DNA of 64,000 nt from Galaxea fascicularis (GCA_948470475.1 OX419344.1:15295776-15359775), one strand, 5' to 3'; positions 36,201 through 49,027 are shown, counted from the first letter of the stretch. Numbers and translations are program-made. The notes: generated by a model not told the origin, from the sequence alone.

Positions 36201-39200
36201 TGATCGGCTCGCTTTCTAACGGCTTTGCTAAGTACAAACTGTAACTCCCGCCTTTAGGATACTTGGTATCGATTTCGTTCCTACTTTGCTGGTGATTGGC
36301 GGCTTCTAAGAAGAAGTATCACTTTCATTTGAATTATTTGAATTCTTGATCTTGATAGCAACACAACAATGCTTGTTTCATTCTGAACAGTTCAGTCACA
36401 CCGCACATTTATTTTTTTGAACAAATATTCTCCGAGTATTGTGTGTATAGCAACTGATCGCATTATAAATCGATTAGATCTTCAAACCTCGTATTCAACA
36501 TTTTACTTCAAGTATGTCGGGTGAAAAGCCAAGCGTTAAGAGAAAGCAAAGAACAAGAGCTCAAATAGCGAAAGAACTTGGAGGAAATTATGTGGAGTCA
36601 AGTTTTGTTGTGGAGAGTATTCAAAACAATATGGCCCTTCCCGTGCGTGTCAATTCTTCTTGTGGACGCGGCATCATCAATGAAATGCGCGGAATCCCGT
36701 GTCTGTGAAGGAGTTTCACAACATTCATCTGAACAAGTAAGCCCTACAGTGAACCAATCATCTCCGTCAGAGAGCAACACTACTACTACAACAGACAAAT
36801 CAGAATCTGTCAATTTTCAAATGGTATTTCAGCTGGAACAGTTCGGCTACCCTGTGATTGTATTTTGATCCTCTTTACGTTTACACGTTTTATAGGACCT
36901 ACAGCCGCTTAAGTGTAACTAAATACGATATGAAAACTACATGTTTTTCTGACCAAAACGGATTTAGCATAAAAAATCTAGACCAGGTCTTATCTAGGCA
37001 AAATTTCAAGACATTTTTTAGACTATCGCTCAAATCCTTGCGACTGAAATCCTATCTTTCGACAACGGACGCCATCACCTGCGGTCGCTTAATTACAAGA
37101 TCTATTTAAGGTCTAATCTACCCTTAACATCAAGACATTTTCAAGACAAGCAAGCGAGGCAAACATCGAAAAGTCTTTCGAGACGTTTGAAAGATTCTCT
37201 AGACTTTCAAATTGTCTAAGAAAGGTCTGAAAAATGTCTACAAGTCTTTCTCTAGACCTATTCAAGACTAAATTAGACCTAGCGCTTTTGTACGGGATGG
37301 CATTATTATTTCTATAAGAAATGAAACTTTGTAATATGAAAGCACTGTAAACTTCAAATTTTGTCAAATTTCTTTGTGCCATGTCATATATGCACACATG
37401 TAGTATTTTCTAAGATACAATGATAGACAGACAGTCTTTGGTATAAACAACTGACTATTTTATCCTCTGGAAGCCAAGAATAATTCAGGTGTCTCTCTTA
37501 AGGGTCATGACCTTTCATTTCACAGGAAGAGAGCAAGTGTCTGCTGGAGTTGTGCCAATTGACTCCACAGCTGCAGGGAAAGGTTCAAAGGGTTGTCAGA
37601 GTGCCTTGGCAGTTTACCCTCTTGCTATTGCAAACTGTGCTGAGAAAAGGTATGTTACAGTACTGTAGGGCTCCAAACAGATGAAAATTGGACAAAACCG
37701 AGTAGTGCTTTTAAGCGAAACCCTTACAACTATCTTACTGTAAGTTTATTTCATTGACATGCATGTACACTACATTATCAGCATGGACAAACATTGTTTT
37801 TTTACCTTGTATGACACCTGTAAATTTTCATGTTAAGCTCAAACCTTCAGATTCAATTTTCATTTTGGGTATGATTACATGTATATAGTTGTATTTGTCC
37901 AGATGGAATTATTTAAATTGTATGCTGTGTTGTTTTGTGTTCCACACTTTTTGTAGGAGTGAATTGAAAAAGCTGATTGTCAGATTGAATGAAGAAAAGA
38001 GGGTCCTCAAAGAGGAGGGTATCACTGTAGATGGCATACACTATAATGTTTCATTTAAAGGTACTCAGGACTATTTGTCAAAAAAGGGAGATTTCTTTTA
38101 CTGGTCACTCAATTCTACAGTTAATGCTATCAGGTTTCTAGACCTCCCTTGTTCATGATAACATTGTGGGAGATTAAGGAGCCTACACAATGACCACAAG
38201 GAGAAGGGGTTGTGGCTTCTGGCCTTTTTCACATACTTGGTGTATAGAAACATAAGTGGCTTACACAACAAAATAACTGTAAAAAAGTTGTAAAATTTTT
38301 TATTTGATTTAGAAATGATTCCATGTACTATAACTATCAATAATTGATATTTTCAATATATATACTGAATGACGTTACAGTAAACTGTAATTTATTATTA
38401 CAGTGATATGTCATTCAGTACATGTATACATATTGAAAAATGTTTTGTTGTGAATGTGTTGATGATTTGCATGATTGCTTTGCAGTGACACTCGACTTGA
38501 AATGCCTGTATCTACTCATTGAAAACCCCAGTGATGAGAACTTCGTCCTTGCTGGAAGTGGACTTGAGATTGAATTCTGTTTCTTATGTCACGCTCTTCG
38601 GGTACTTGAAGACATTGATGTTTTGATAGAATTATCATTTCAGTTTTGATTTATATTATGTATTGTGAGTATTCTTTTCATAAGCATTTTGAAAAATTAA
38701 TAATGAATTATTTCAGTGTTGAAATCAAAATCATTTTTAAACATAAAGAGCAGAATTATGGCAATATTCATGATGGTGGTTATAATATTTTAATTAGTAA
38801 CAATTTATTTTTATGATTATTTACAGGCCTGTAAAGAACACTGGGGTGGTTCATACGATGAGGTTTGTCTTACCTGCCTCCAATCCAAGGCAAATATTGG
38901 AAGGTGAGTACCAGCAGATAGTAGTATATTTTAATTCTTTTGTAGTGATATTTTTGTGTCTCCATAATGTCATAATAGCAAAGGGATGATAATTAAGTGC
39001 AATTTAATTTTCTTTTTAAGGTGGTCTGGAATTCGAGATGATCTCTTGTTTTTATTGGATGAAGAGTTGAGCAATGTTTCGTTGTGTGCTCTCCATAGCG
39101 AGATGAGGAACACAGAGCAGCTGCTTGGTTCACTTGGCCTATTTTCCTACAGGTGCAATGCCCTGAATGAATGCAATGAGGCCATTAGCCACTATGGTCC

Positions 39201-42200
39201 TGAAATGTCTAGGGGATATGACCGAATAAAAGTGAAACTTCGGAAGGGCCAACAGACTGCGGTTACCAAGAACAACATAACTGTTGCATCCTTCTCTGGT
39301 AAACAAAACTTTTCTACAATAAGATCGTTAAGAAGCCATCAATTGTTGAAATTATATCAGCCAGCTACAAAGTGCAGGTGTATGGTAACCTCTATTTTTT
39401 GTCACTAAATTCTTGCAGGTAATACAGAGAGAAGCATTCTCGAGAATGTTGATGTCATAATTGACAAGGCTCTACCAAAGGACAAAGTTGTGGCATACTA
39501 TTCAGAGGTGAACGGTACTTCCAAAGATGTTGTCCTAGGCTATGTGACCTTTATAAATTCAACAAAGGAGGTATACAACTGAAACAATGTAAATGAGTGT
39601 TGATCTGTAAAAACATAATTTTATGTCATCAGCAAATTTTCAAACAGTGTCAGATCATTTTCCATTATGTTACTTTGTACTATTTGGCAGCATTGACAAG
39701 AATAATTCCTTGACTTCAAAGCATTCCTGTGGGAAGTACAGCTCCAGCTTAGCCTAGAAATGTTCATCCTAAGTTAATTTTCTACTATGTAACCAAAATT
39801 CTTAAAACCATTACAATTATGGCCTTGTGAAAAGATACAAAATGGAAGGAACTTTTCCAGTGCTGATTTGTCTTAGGTTCTGCTTATTTACCCTAGTAAA
39901 CATAATGTATGAGCTTCTCAATATATCTTCTCAGTAGCATTTCAGGAAACTGGAAGTCCCACTGACAAGATTGAGAGAAATTTTTTAAGCATCAACTGTT
40001 TAATGTCTTTTTCTTTGAAAGCCAAAGCTGCTATGGGTTCATGTATTAATTTCAATGAATGCATGACAAAGGAATATGTAATCTTAAAAATTAACAGTAG
40101 GACTATATCTTTGTGACAGTATCTTGAGAACATCCTACAAGGTGGAAAGTTCAGGAGAGACTTTGGCAAATACCAGGAGGATGTCAGTTTGGATGATGCT
40201 AAAGGTGATCATTTGAACTTAAAAGGATTACTGAATGTCTTCTGTCGATCTCCTGTATAAACTAGCTAATTTTTCTTGACATGAATGTGCACACTTTTTG
40301 GTCTGTGACTACCTGCTTACATGTCCTTAAAAAAAAGTTAAATGCTTCAGTTGCAGCGGAAGTGCAATTTAGTTGCTTTTTTTGGGTGTGTTTTGAGGGG
40401 AAACTTAACTTAACTAAACTCCTTGACCTAAATGGTAATTGAATCATTTGAATGTGACATATGCTGTTCATGAAACATGTCCCTTTTTAAGATCTGAGGA
40501 AGTTCCTGGAATGTGAAAAGGAGGTTTTATCTAATGAGCTGGAAGAAATTGAGCAGAAATATCTTGCCTGTGAACAAACTTCTGAACCTTCAGCACCACC
40601 AGCCAAAAAAAGGGGGAGGAAGAGGAAGTCTGATCAGGCATTTAATAAAAAGTTGGGTTCATCTCCAGCAATGGCAGAGCTTGCAGCCTCTCTTCAGATC
40701 TCTCATTTCCACAAGGTTTGTGAGCACACATTGTTATTGTTAACTAAAGGTACTATAACCAAAGGTAAAATGGCCCATTGTACAATGGCACACTGCGTGA
40801 CCTGGCCTATGAATGGAAACAAGGGCTGGTAGTGATCTTGTTTTGATTCAGACATCATTGCCTTCTTAAATTGTACTTTAAAATAAATAATTATACTAAA
40901 TACAATATACACAAACACACATTATGCAATTTATTTTTATCTGATTTTAATTTAGGCCTTCAAAGGATGGAATGAAATTGCTAAAGTAGTCAGAGGCAGT
41001 GAATTTGAGGACAGCCGAGATGAACAGATTGATATTTTTGATGTCAAGGTAAATTTCTTTGAGGAACACCCAAGTTCAAGCCATTATAATTAATTTTATA
41101 CCGCTATTAAAATTAATTTGCATTACCTTGGTTTCACTGTACAGTAATGATAACATTGGGCTGTTTAGCAACACTGCTACATAATTATAAGTTTCTTTTT
41201 CAATCTCCTCACTGGACATGTTTTTTACATTTTTAGTGCAAACTTTGGGGTTTCCTGTTGCGGCATTTGTTTGGAGTCACTCTGGGAACTGGTGATTATG
41301 GCCATCTAACTATTGACCACTCTGCCATGTTGTTTCGCCTCCACCGCTCATTCGCAAAGTACTCAAATCAGGGATTTGAAGCCTCACATAAGGTTCACCG
41401 AGCTCTTTATTCCAGGGCAACCAACCATGACCAAGGAGGAGTCACCCAGTCGTGTAAGTTATTTGACTATGTTGTATAATGTTATTCAAGGCTGCAGAGA
41501 GAATATTGCAGGCATTATAGTGAAAGTGGATCTATTAACTGATAGTTAAACACTTAATGCATGTATCAAAGCCATTATTTTGTTTCTTTGTTGCCTTTTT
41601 TTTTTCTTTGATTAATTAGTGGACCAGATCATGACCCACTGGTTATCTGAGATGATGCTATTTTTGCGATACCAGTTCTGCAAAGCAAAGGATTGTATCA
41701 CAGAAGGTGTGTAAAAAACTATGTAATCACTGTGAGGAATTGTGTTAGATAATGGCACCAATTCCTGTCAGCACAAATCCAATATACAATCAGTATTGTG
41801 TTTAACCCTGTGACAGGTAAGAAAAACTTCTATTTTCGTGGATGTGGTTGGCCAAACAAAGCTGTTTCTTGGTGTGAAGAGGACAAGCTGTGGATCACTG
41901 CAATGAATCAGTTATTTGAGTCATTGTATGGAAAGGATACACTGAAGTACATTTATGTGCCAGGTCAGGGAACAAAGGTACAGGACTGTGACAACCCCAT
42001 ACCTGTGTTTTACTATGATCACAAGGTATGGGAGGAAAATTATGCAAGTTATGTTGCTGCCATCAAGTCAGATTCTTTTAAGCCAGTCAAATCTTTGAAA
42101 CCTCAGCTTGATATGTGTCCTCTTCAGTCTGAAAAGATGTCCACTCTCTCAGTGGATTCTGGAAATGTCACTAATCTCCCAGGAACATCTGTCACTGACA

Positions 42201-43654
42201 AGATATCTACTCCCTTGTTGGATCCTGGAAATGTCACTCCTCTCCCAGGTACATTTATCACTGGAAAGATGCCCACTCCCTCACTGGATCCTGGAAATGT
42301 CACTCCTCTCCCAGGTACATTTAACACTGGAAAGATGCCCACTCCCTCACTGGATCCTGGAAATGTCACTTCTGTCCCTGGTACATCTTTCACTATCATC
42401 TCTGACAACAGTATGCCTTCAACTAGAGGTAGCCATATGCCTGGAACTCCAACAAGCTCTACTAGTACAGTGTCCACATGCATGCCAGGATCAGTTGTGT
42501 CTACCAGTGCTTCCTCTGTCTTCCATGCTGACCTTACTTCATCAGATCAATCTCAGATGACATACCACTTAGATGCATGGCTCACATCCCTTGCAGGACT
42601 GACAAGAAAGAACCTGAGCAACATTGCTGTGCCTCCAACAGCTGCTGGACCTCCTTTTGGTAGTGCTATCACTGTGGCATTGGGGGCATACATCGAAAGT
42701 GACCCCCTCTCAATGAAAGAAAGACCTGCGGAAGGATTAGTAAATGAGGCTGAAAAAGCATTCAGAAGTGACTTGCATTCCCACCAGAGGCCTACGGGTG
42801 TTGCAATTGGAAATTTAGGAACATTTTCTAGAGATGGGGTCTCAGTCTTGCGCAAATTCTGTGATATCTCATCACTCAGATTATCTATTCTTAGTGAAGA
42901 AAGGTGGCTAACAGAGAATTATGATGGCCTTAGTGTTGATGAAATATCCTGCATTAAAGAGGTGCTGTGGAATCGGAGGACAAGCGAGTCGATTTTGAGA
43001 GCTGGCCGGAAGTCCCTTGATGTTTCATCTTTTTCCACTCTTGTTGGTGAGAGGTACCTAGATAATTTTGTCATTGATGTCACCATATGGCACTATCTTC
43101 AAGATTGTCAAGTGCATTCAAAATCAGTTTACCTGCCATCTGAAGTCCACACCTGGCTGGAGACAAACAACCATCAATTTATTCAGAGAAAGCTTGAAGA
43201 AGTAATTGCAGGTGCAAGAGAGGAAGAATTGGAACTAATTCTGTGCCCATTACATATGAATGAGTCACATTGGGGGTTAATCGTAATGGATCTGCTCAAC
43301 AGGAGGTTGTTGTTTGATGATGGCTATAAACTGCAACCTGATAGATGTGTATTGCCCAACGTCAAGAATGTGCTTGATTTTTTTCAGCAGTTAAGGCCTG
43401 GTGCCCCATGCTTTCAAAATACCTTCTGGGATTCCATTAACCAGTTTGAGCGTTTTGGTATGCCATCTCAACATGGATGTGCACGAGTAGGTCAGGGTAC
43501 TGGGAGCTGTGGTGTAGGTGTGATTCTGGCAGCAAGAGACTTTATTTCAAAGGGTGTGGCAGGGACTGTGCATCAGTTTAGATGGAAGTACACAGAAATG
43601 CGACCTTTGAGGAAACAGTTAATGATTCAGATCATCAAATGGGGCTGTACCTAG
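33229..43654 (+). CDS. Fourteen-exon transposase-like protein with C-terminal Ulp1 (C48) protease
   Basis: Exons by canonical splice sites and continuous phase: 33229-34119, 34717-34951, 37526-37649, 37957-38060, 38486-38601, 38827-38903, 39021-39298, 39419-39570, 40120-40204, 40492-40715, 40956-41048, 41237-41453, 41620-41706, 41817-43654. They sum to 4521 nt, 1506 aa, with no internal stop. The middle resembles an RNase H-fold DDE transposase: KIDGR (about residue 368), LDLKC (about 453) followed by a CFLC cysteine motif, and NQGFEASHK (about 838). An AT-hook-like KKRGRKRKS is near 725. The C-terminus is a SUMO protease-like C48 domain: His in ESHWGL (about 1378), Asp in LLFDDGY and Cys in GTGSCGVG (about 1458). 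It is the probable transposase of the surrounding element. The DDE assignment is inference; the protease motifs are clear. Confidence 0.75.
35073..37298. mobile_element. Smaller TIR element nested in intron 2
   Basis: The ends are imperfect inverted repeats starting ATCCCGCACCAAA on the left and ATCCCGTACAAAA on the reverse of the right. They continue for about 50 bases with repeated TCTAGA and AGTCT motifs. The interior holds many AAGAC/GTCTT-type short repeats near both ends and no convincing transposase gene (a 64-codon frame at 36514 is not recognised). It is probably a non-autonomous DNA transposon. I could not fix a target duplication. Confidence 0.5.
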
Positions 43655-43915
43655 GGTCTCCAAGCTTTGCACAGTCATGTAAATGTTGATAGATGTTCAG
43701 GGCTGTTATTCCGTTTTTAAACAGTTGTACCATGTAAAGATTCACCTGTAACATCATTTCCCACTTAAGTCAACCTCACCTGTAACAGTATAGGTTATAG
43801 CCCTGAATGTTATAACTATGAGGAATTCATTTACTGTCACATAAATTGTTAACAAGGTTTCTTTTGCATTTTCAGTGACCCTTCTTGGGCCTCTTATGGC
43901 CTGGAAGCAACAGAC
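43655..43915 (+). other. 3' untranslated region of the transposase gene
   Basis: AT-rich sequence after the stop at 43654, leading into the minisatellite. No other feature is seen. Confidence 0.4.
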
Positions 43916-45050
43916 CACTAGTTTGGCCTTCCTGAAGCAACAGACGTTCGGCCTCTTTAGGCTGTTGCTCTGTGAGAATTTAGTTCTCCAGGTGTTTCAG
44001 AGGCAAGTAACTTAGAATAACAAGCATTTAGACATATTTTGAACCCCTAGTCTCCAGGACTAATTAATTAACCCACTAGTTTGGCCTTCCTGAAGCAACA
44101 GACGTTCGGCCTCTTTAGGCTGTTGCTCTGTGAGAATTTTGTTCTCCAGGTGTTTCAGAGGCAAGTAACTTAGAATAACAAGCATTTAGACATATTTTGA
44201 ACCCCTAGTCTCCAGGACTAATTAATTAACCCACTAGTTTGGCCTTCCTGAAGCAACAGACGTTCGGCCTCTTTAGGCTGTTGCTCTGTGAGAATTTAGT
44301 TCTCCAGGTGTTTCAGAGGCAAGTAACTTAGAATAACAAGCATTTAGACATATTTTGAACCCCTAGTCTCCAGGACTAATTAATTAACCCACTAGTTTGG
44401 CCTTCCTGAAGCAACAGACGTTCGGCCTCTTTAGGCTGTTGCTCTGTGAGAATTTTGTTCTCCAGGTGTTTCAGAGGCAAGTAACTTAGAATAACAAGCA
44501 TTTAGACATATTTTGAACCCCTAGTCTCCAGGACTAATTAATTAACCCATTAGTTTGGCCTTCCTGAAGCAACAGACGTTCGGCCTCTTTAGGCTGTTGC
44601 TCTGTGAGAATTTAGTTCTCCAGGTGTTTCAGAGGCAAGTAACTTAGAATAACAAGCATTTAGACATATTTTGAACCCCTAGTCTCCAGGACTAATTAAT
44701 TAACCCACTAGTTTGGCCTTCCTGAAGCAACAGACGTTCGGCCTCTTTAGGCTGTTGCTCTGTGAGAATTTTGTTCTCCTGGTGTTTCAGAGGCAAGTAA
44801 CTTAGAATAACAAGCATTTAGACATATTTTGAACCCCTAGTCTCCAGGACTAATTAATTAACCCACTAGTTTGGCCTTACTGAAGCAACAGACGTTCGGC
44901 CTCTTTAGGCTGTTGCTCTGTGAGAATTTTGTTCTCCAGGTGTTTCAGAGGCAAGTAACTTAGAATAACAAGCATTTAGACATATTTTGAACCCCTAGTC
45001 TCCAGGACTAATTAATTAACCCACTAGTTTGGCCTTCCTGAAGCAACAGA
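43916..45050. repeat. 158-bp minisatellite, about 7.2 copies
   Basis: Repeat starts (CACTAGTTTGGCC or a one-base variant) are at 43916, 44074, 44232, 44390, 44548, 44706, 44864 and a partial one at 45022, an exact 158-bp period. Units differ by only a few bases; TTAGTTCTCC and TTTGTTCTCC versions alternate through the first six copies. It lies between the transposase and the other genes of the transposon. Confidence 0.95.
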
Positions 45051-46287
45051 GAAGTTTGGCCTTTTTAGTGTCTCAGAGGAAACTCAAAAGTATAAATATC
45101 ACAATTTTTAACCTTTGAATTTTTTAATCTTTGAAATCTTTTATGTTTACAGATCTTTGCCTTATCACTACTTATAATAATTAGCACAATACTGAAGCTA
45201 CCAGAGAGGCATTCTTAAGCCTTTCACAATCTAGGCTGCAACTTCATTTCTGCAAAATGTATTACCACCTTAGATAGCCTTCTACTGTAAGTTGCAAGCA
45301 TGGAAAAATGTTTCTCTAGTCATATCACTGGAAATAAAAGGATGACTTAAACATTGAAGGCCATAAAAATAACTGATTCATGTTTATTCATGTTTTCTTG
45401 TTTGTAGAGCTTAGCTTGAGTAAACCACATGGTTTTTGCATATATACCATACTTCAGAATTGCTGAAGCTGAAAATTTCTTTATTGGGATGAAAATTAAT
45501 TCTGCAAAAAATCTACAATGCAGGTCAATTTAAGTCTTGGACAATTTACACTTCGCCCACTGCAATGTTGATTTTGAACAATCCCTAGAACCAAGACAAG
45601 TCCATTAGTGGCTCGAGTGGTTCAACATTTTCTAGGGGAAGGAGGCACCAAAAAAGCAGTAAAATAAGAATATGCACTGGTGGTATAAGGATAGAAGTGT
45701 GCATTTATGTCAAATTTTCTGCTTTTTACCAATTGAAGCTTGATAACTGTCCTTAAGTCTTTTGACCTACATTGTAGTTTACAGCTGTAATCAATAGTAT
45801 GGCTTGTGGCCTTCAGGCTGGGAATTCGTATGCCATCAGTGATTTGAAAAATTATATTGAAGCAACTGTACCTTTGGGTACTGGAATAATATCTTTTAAC
45901 CAATATGTGATTGGTAATTATTCTAACTCATGCCTTACCAATAAAGCCAATTAATGGCCATAAGTATCTATTTGGTAAAATTCTGACATGTGGACTTGTT
46001 GTAATATTATGTCAGTAAAAGAACAAGAACTGTTAAGGAATACTTGTCAGTAACCATTTCACTCTTTGAACTAATGGAGGCCTAATTTCTTATAGTCTGG
46101 ATAAAATCCAGTGAATGGTACAAAGATTTTCAAAAATTGTATTTTCTTGAATTTTGTCCTGGCCACCAGGGGAAGTGAAATTTTTGACTATCTTATGTCA
46201 ATTTGTTTTTCAAAATGGTAATAAACATGATAAAAATTACAGTGAATATTGCAAGTCTAGTACTGATATTAACTCACAGTAACAATG
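45051..46287. other. Non-coding interior of the transposon
   Basis: AT-rich sequence without a supported gene on either strand; the short open frames lack splice or domain support. Confidence 0.5.
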
Positions 46288-47128
46288 CTAGAGGTGGACT
46301 TTTGCGACATAGATTCTTAAAGTGAGCATGCCGTTGCCCGAGGAGTCATAAATAGGACTCCATATGAGTTCAAACTCCCTGGTTGCTCTACCTTCTCCAC
46401 TGTTGCAAATTATCTCTGACCTTAGAGAGGCTTGCTGGCGCACTCTTTTCCTTTTTGCAGCTTCGAGGGCAGCACGACCAGACAGCTGAGGGGCGGGGTC
46501 CTCTATTTCTTTGGAAGCGCTAAATGCTTTGAAGAGGCGCAGTTTCACAGTTTTTTGCTCGGAAAGAGCTCTTTGCACGTCCCCCATAGCATACGTTTTA
46601 TATGACATGCGCAAAGCCTTTTCCTTCCATAGTGGTGGTTTTAGGTGTCTGCGCTCCTTTACTGAATTTAGGGTAGCACTTCCTATCTTCTTTAACAAGT
46701 GGCTAAAGTATTCAAGTTTGATACTTGTAAAAGTGAAGTGGCACCATTTTGCTGAAATAAAATATAAACTAAATTAAAATTTGTTTTAATCTCAAGAACA
46801 TGTGAACGCAATAATGTTTGGAGGTAGCTCTTGACTTTTGCATTGTCATTGAAATACTGATCAGTTACATGAAATTCCTGGTACGTTTCTATTCTTAATG
46901 TAAGATTCATGTAGTAAGCTGAAGAAATAGGGCGAAAAAAATGTAGCATGGGGGCATAGGGCTTTAAACGCTTTCTGCGTTTTCACGTACTTCTACCTCG
47001 CACAACAGGAAGTTTACTCGTGTGCGAAACGAAAACGTCGTGTGCAAGGTACGAGAGAAGAGCGCAGAGCGTAAGGTAATCTTAGGATTAGAAAGCGAAG
47101 AGCCACTTGTGGATGTGCTTCTATTAAA

Positions 47129-47181
<53 letters not shown>

Positions 47182-47524
47182 AGGGGAGGAGTAGGGGAAA
47201 AGTGCGCATATAACTTTCATGGTGAAGCGAGGGCTGATCAAAATTGAGGAACCGAGGGAAAATCAACTTAATCTACTAACCTGGAACGCAGGGATTGTGT
47301 GCGGAGTTTATACATTCCACAACCTCCGCCAGCCACTGCAAATACTTTTTACGGTTCTTTAGAAGTCGAGGTTTCATTGTTGGGGCTTGCTTCTCACCAA
47401 ATGAAAACATGATGTTTTCTGGCAACTCGTTTCCAGGGTGCCTAGTGAAATGCGATGCTAATGCTTTTCTTGTCCGAAAAGTCTTTTCACATCGCGGACA
47501 TCGAGCAACGTAAATGTCAGCCAT
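46288..47524 (-). CDS. Three-exon C2H2 zinc-finger gene in the transposon
   Basis: Exon 1 (47281-47524) starts at the ATG at 47524 and encodes a C2H2 finger, CPRCEKTFRTRKALASHFTRH, near the N-terminus. It ends at a GTTAGT donor. Exon 2 (about 46803-46918) follows a good CTTCAG acceptor and reads YYMNLTLRIETYQEF in phase; its donor is uncertain. Exon 3 (46288-46751) follows TTATTTCAG and reads WCHFTF, then a basic segment up to a stop. The total is about 275 aa. It may be an accessory DNA-binding protein of the transposon or a regulator; no family beyond the finger is recognised. Confidence 0.55.
47130..47180. repeat. (ATT)n microsatellite
   Basis: About 17 uninterrupted ATT triplets lie in intron 1 of the minus-strand zinc-finger gene. 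Confidence 0.95.
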
Positions 47525-47902
47525 GATCTTACGCGAGTTAAATCAAACTACCACACAGTGTGGTATTCTGTAAAGAAAGTTCTATTGTTCTCATAGTGAC
47601 AAATTAAGCTTGACACCAGTGAAGTTGTAAGCCATGTTGTGGGTTTTGACACATTCAGTAAAGGCCCTGAGTCAGATGAAAATACATATTCTCTTAACTA
47701 TCCCGCATTTCCGGAGGAAACCTGCGGTGAAACATTGCATTGAGGAGAATTACTATTTCATCGTGTGTATATCTTGGTTTTGTGAAATCACTTTTGAATG
47801 GTCAATCATTTTACTGTTTTACTTGTGTGACGTGCACGTGGCTGAAAACCAAGAATTCTCACCATTTACGATTTCCTGTGTGTTAGTTGGAATACTTTTA
47901 TC

Positions 47903-49027
47903 ATGAACGAGGAGGAAAGGCGGCGTATCTATAAGGCTAAAAGAAAGAGGCAGAAAAAAAGGCGTAAAGAGAGGAAAAAGGAAGAGGCAAAGCAGGCCAG
48001 AATTGCAGATCGCCAAAGGCGAATACAGAAGGAAGCCGAGCGCATCGTGCAAGCGCGTGTTGACCAGGGAGAACTAGTCAGAGTCTGCAGTCAGCCAGAA
48101 AAAAATGCTACGAGGGCTGTTTCGACAGGGCCAGAAGTGGCAAATCCAGCGTCCAAGGATTCTGACCGTAAGCGAGCGTGTACAACGCAGCAACAGGAAG
48201 GTCCTCCAAAGAAAACCGTCCGACGCCAAAGCCAACTGTCCTTGAAGGAAATATCATCAGACCAGATAACGAGGACAGCAGTTCATCTCGGCAGTGGCAG
48301 TTATGGTTCATGCTACCTAGCATTATACAGGGGCATAAGCGTCGTTGTTAAAGAGCTTCGTGTGAAGCAACTTCAACGTGAGAGCCGAGAAGAGGCGGAG
48401 GCGAGAGTTGCACAGGAACTGATATACGAGGCGCGCATTTTGAACAAGCTCGGCGATCATCCCGGTCTTCCCCTTCTATTTGGGGTGTGCACAGTGCGTA
48501 CACCCTATCGTTTAATCATGCAGTTCCACGGAAATCAGGACGGCACCTCCTATACCATATCCACTGCACTTGCGAAGAAAAGAATTCCCGACAAGATGAC
48601 TTGGACAAGGATAATTGCCAAAACTGCGGAAGCCTTAGCTCGTATTCACGAGAAAGGCTTTTTACACAATGACTTGAAGTCAAATAACGTTGTTCTTGAC
48701 AACAGAGATGGCGTTTATAATCCTGTGGTTATAGATTTCGGGAAAAGTGTCCCTGTGAGAGGTGCCAGAGGACCCAAATCACTTTCAACGGAACGCCAAA
48801 GGCAATATGTGAGAGAATTCCCTCATGTTGCACCGGAAATTGTTTTCGGAGTGAAAGGGCAAAGCACTGCCAGTGACGTTTTTAGCCTTGCAAAAATGGG
48901 AGAGACAATTTTTAAGAAAGCAGAACTGGGACGCCTTCCTCTCATTCTTGTGCAAGCCTTGAATGCTGACCCCACAAAAAGGCCAGGCTTAGATAAAATC
49001 ATTGAAATGTTTTTAAATTTACCTTGA
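47903..49027 (+). CDS. Intact protein kinase carried by the transposon
   Basis: A single-exon 374-aa protein. Residues 1-60 are extremely basic (RKRQKKRRKERKKEEAK), a likely nuclear signal and coiled region. The kinase domain starts at about 127: glycine loop LGSGSYGSCY, VVVKEL lysine near 148, helix-C Glu in IYEARIL near 178, catalytic loop HNDLKSNNVVLD near 255 (HND in place of HRD, catalytic Asp kept), DFG near 279, APE near 311 and an RPGLDKII end. All residues needed for phosphate transfer are present. The general type is TKL/Ser-Thr-like. It lies wholly inside the transposon TIRs, has no stop or frameshift, and may be a captured host gene. The substrate is unknown. Confidence 0.85.
   Translation: MNEEERRRIYKAKRKRQKKRRKERKKEEAKQARIADRQRRIQKEAERIVQARVDQGELVRVCSQPEKNATRAVSTGPEVANPASKDSDRKRACTTQQQEGPPKKTVRRQSQLSLKEISSDQITRTAVHLGSGSYGSCYLALYRGISVVVKELRVKQLQRESREEAEARVAQELIYEARILNKLGDHPGLPLLFGVCTVRTPYRLIMQFHGNQDGTSYTISTALAKKRIPDKMTWTRIIAKTAEALARIHEKGFLHNDLKSNNVVLDNRDGVYNPVVIDFGKSVPVRGARGPKSLSTERQRQYVREFPHVAPEIVFGVKGQSTASDVFSLAKMGETIFKKAELGRLPLILVQALNADPTKRPGLDKIIEMFLNLP

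Noticed and set aside
33229..49027. Reading 33-49 kb as ordinary host genes next to two viral fragments
   Set aside because: CATG duplication, 12-bp TIRs and the in-frame interruption of one viral gene show that it is an insertion into the virus.
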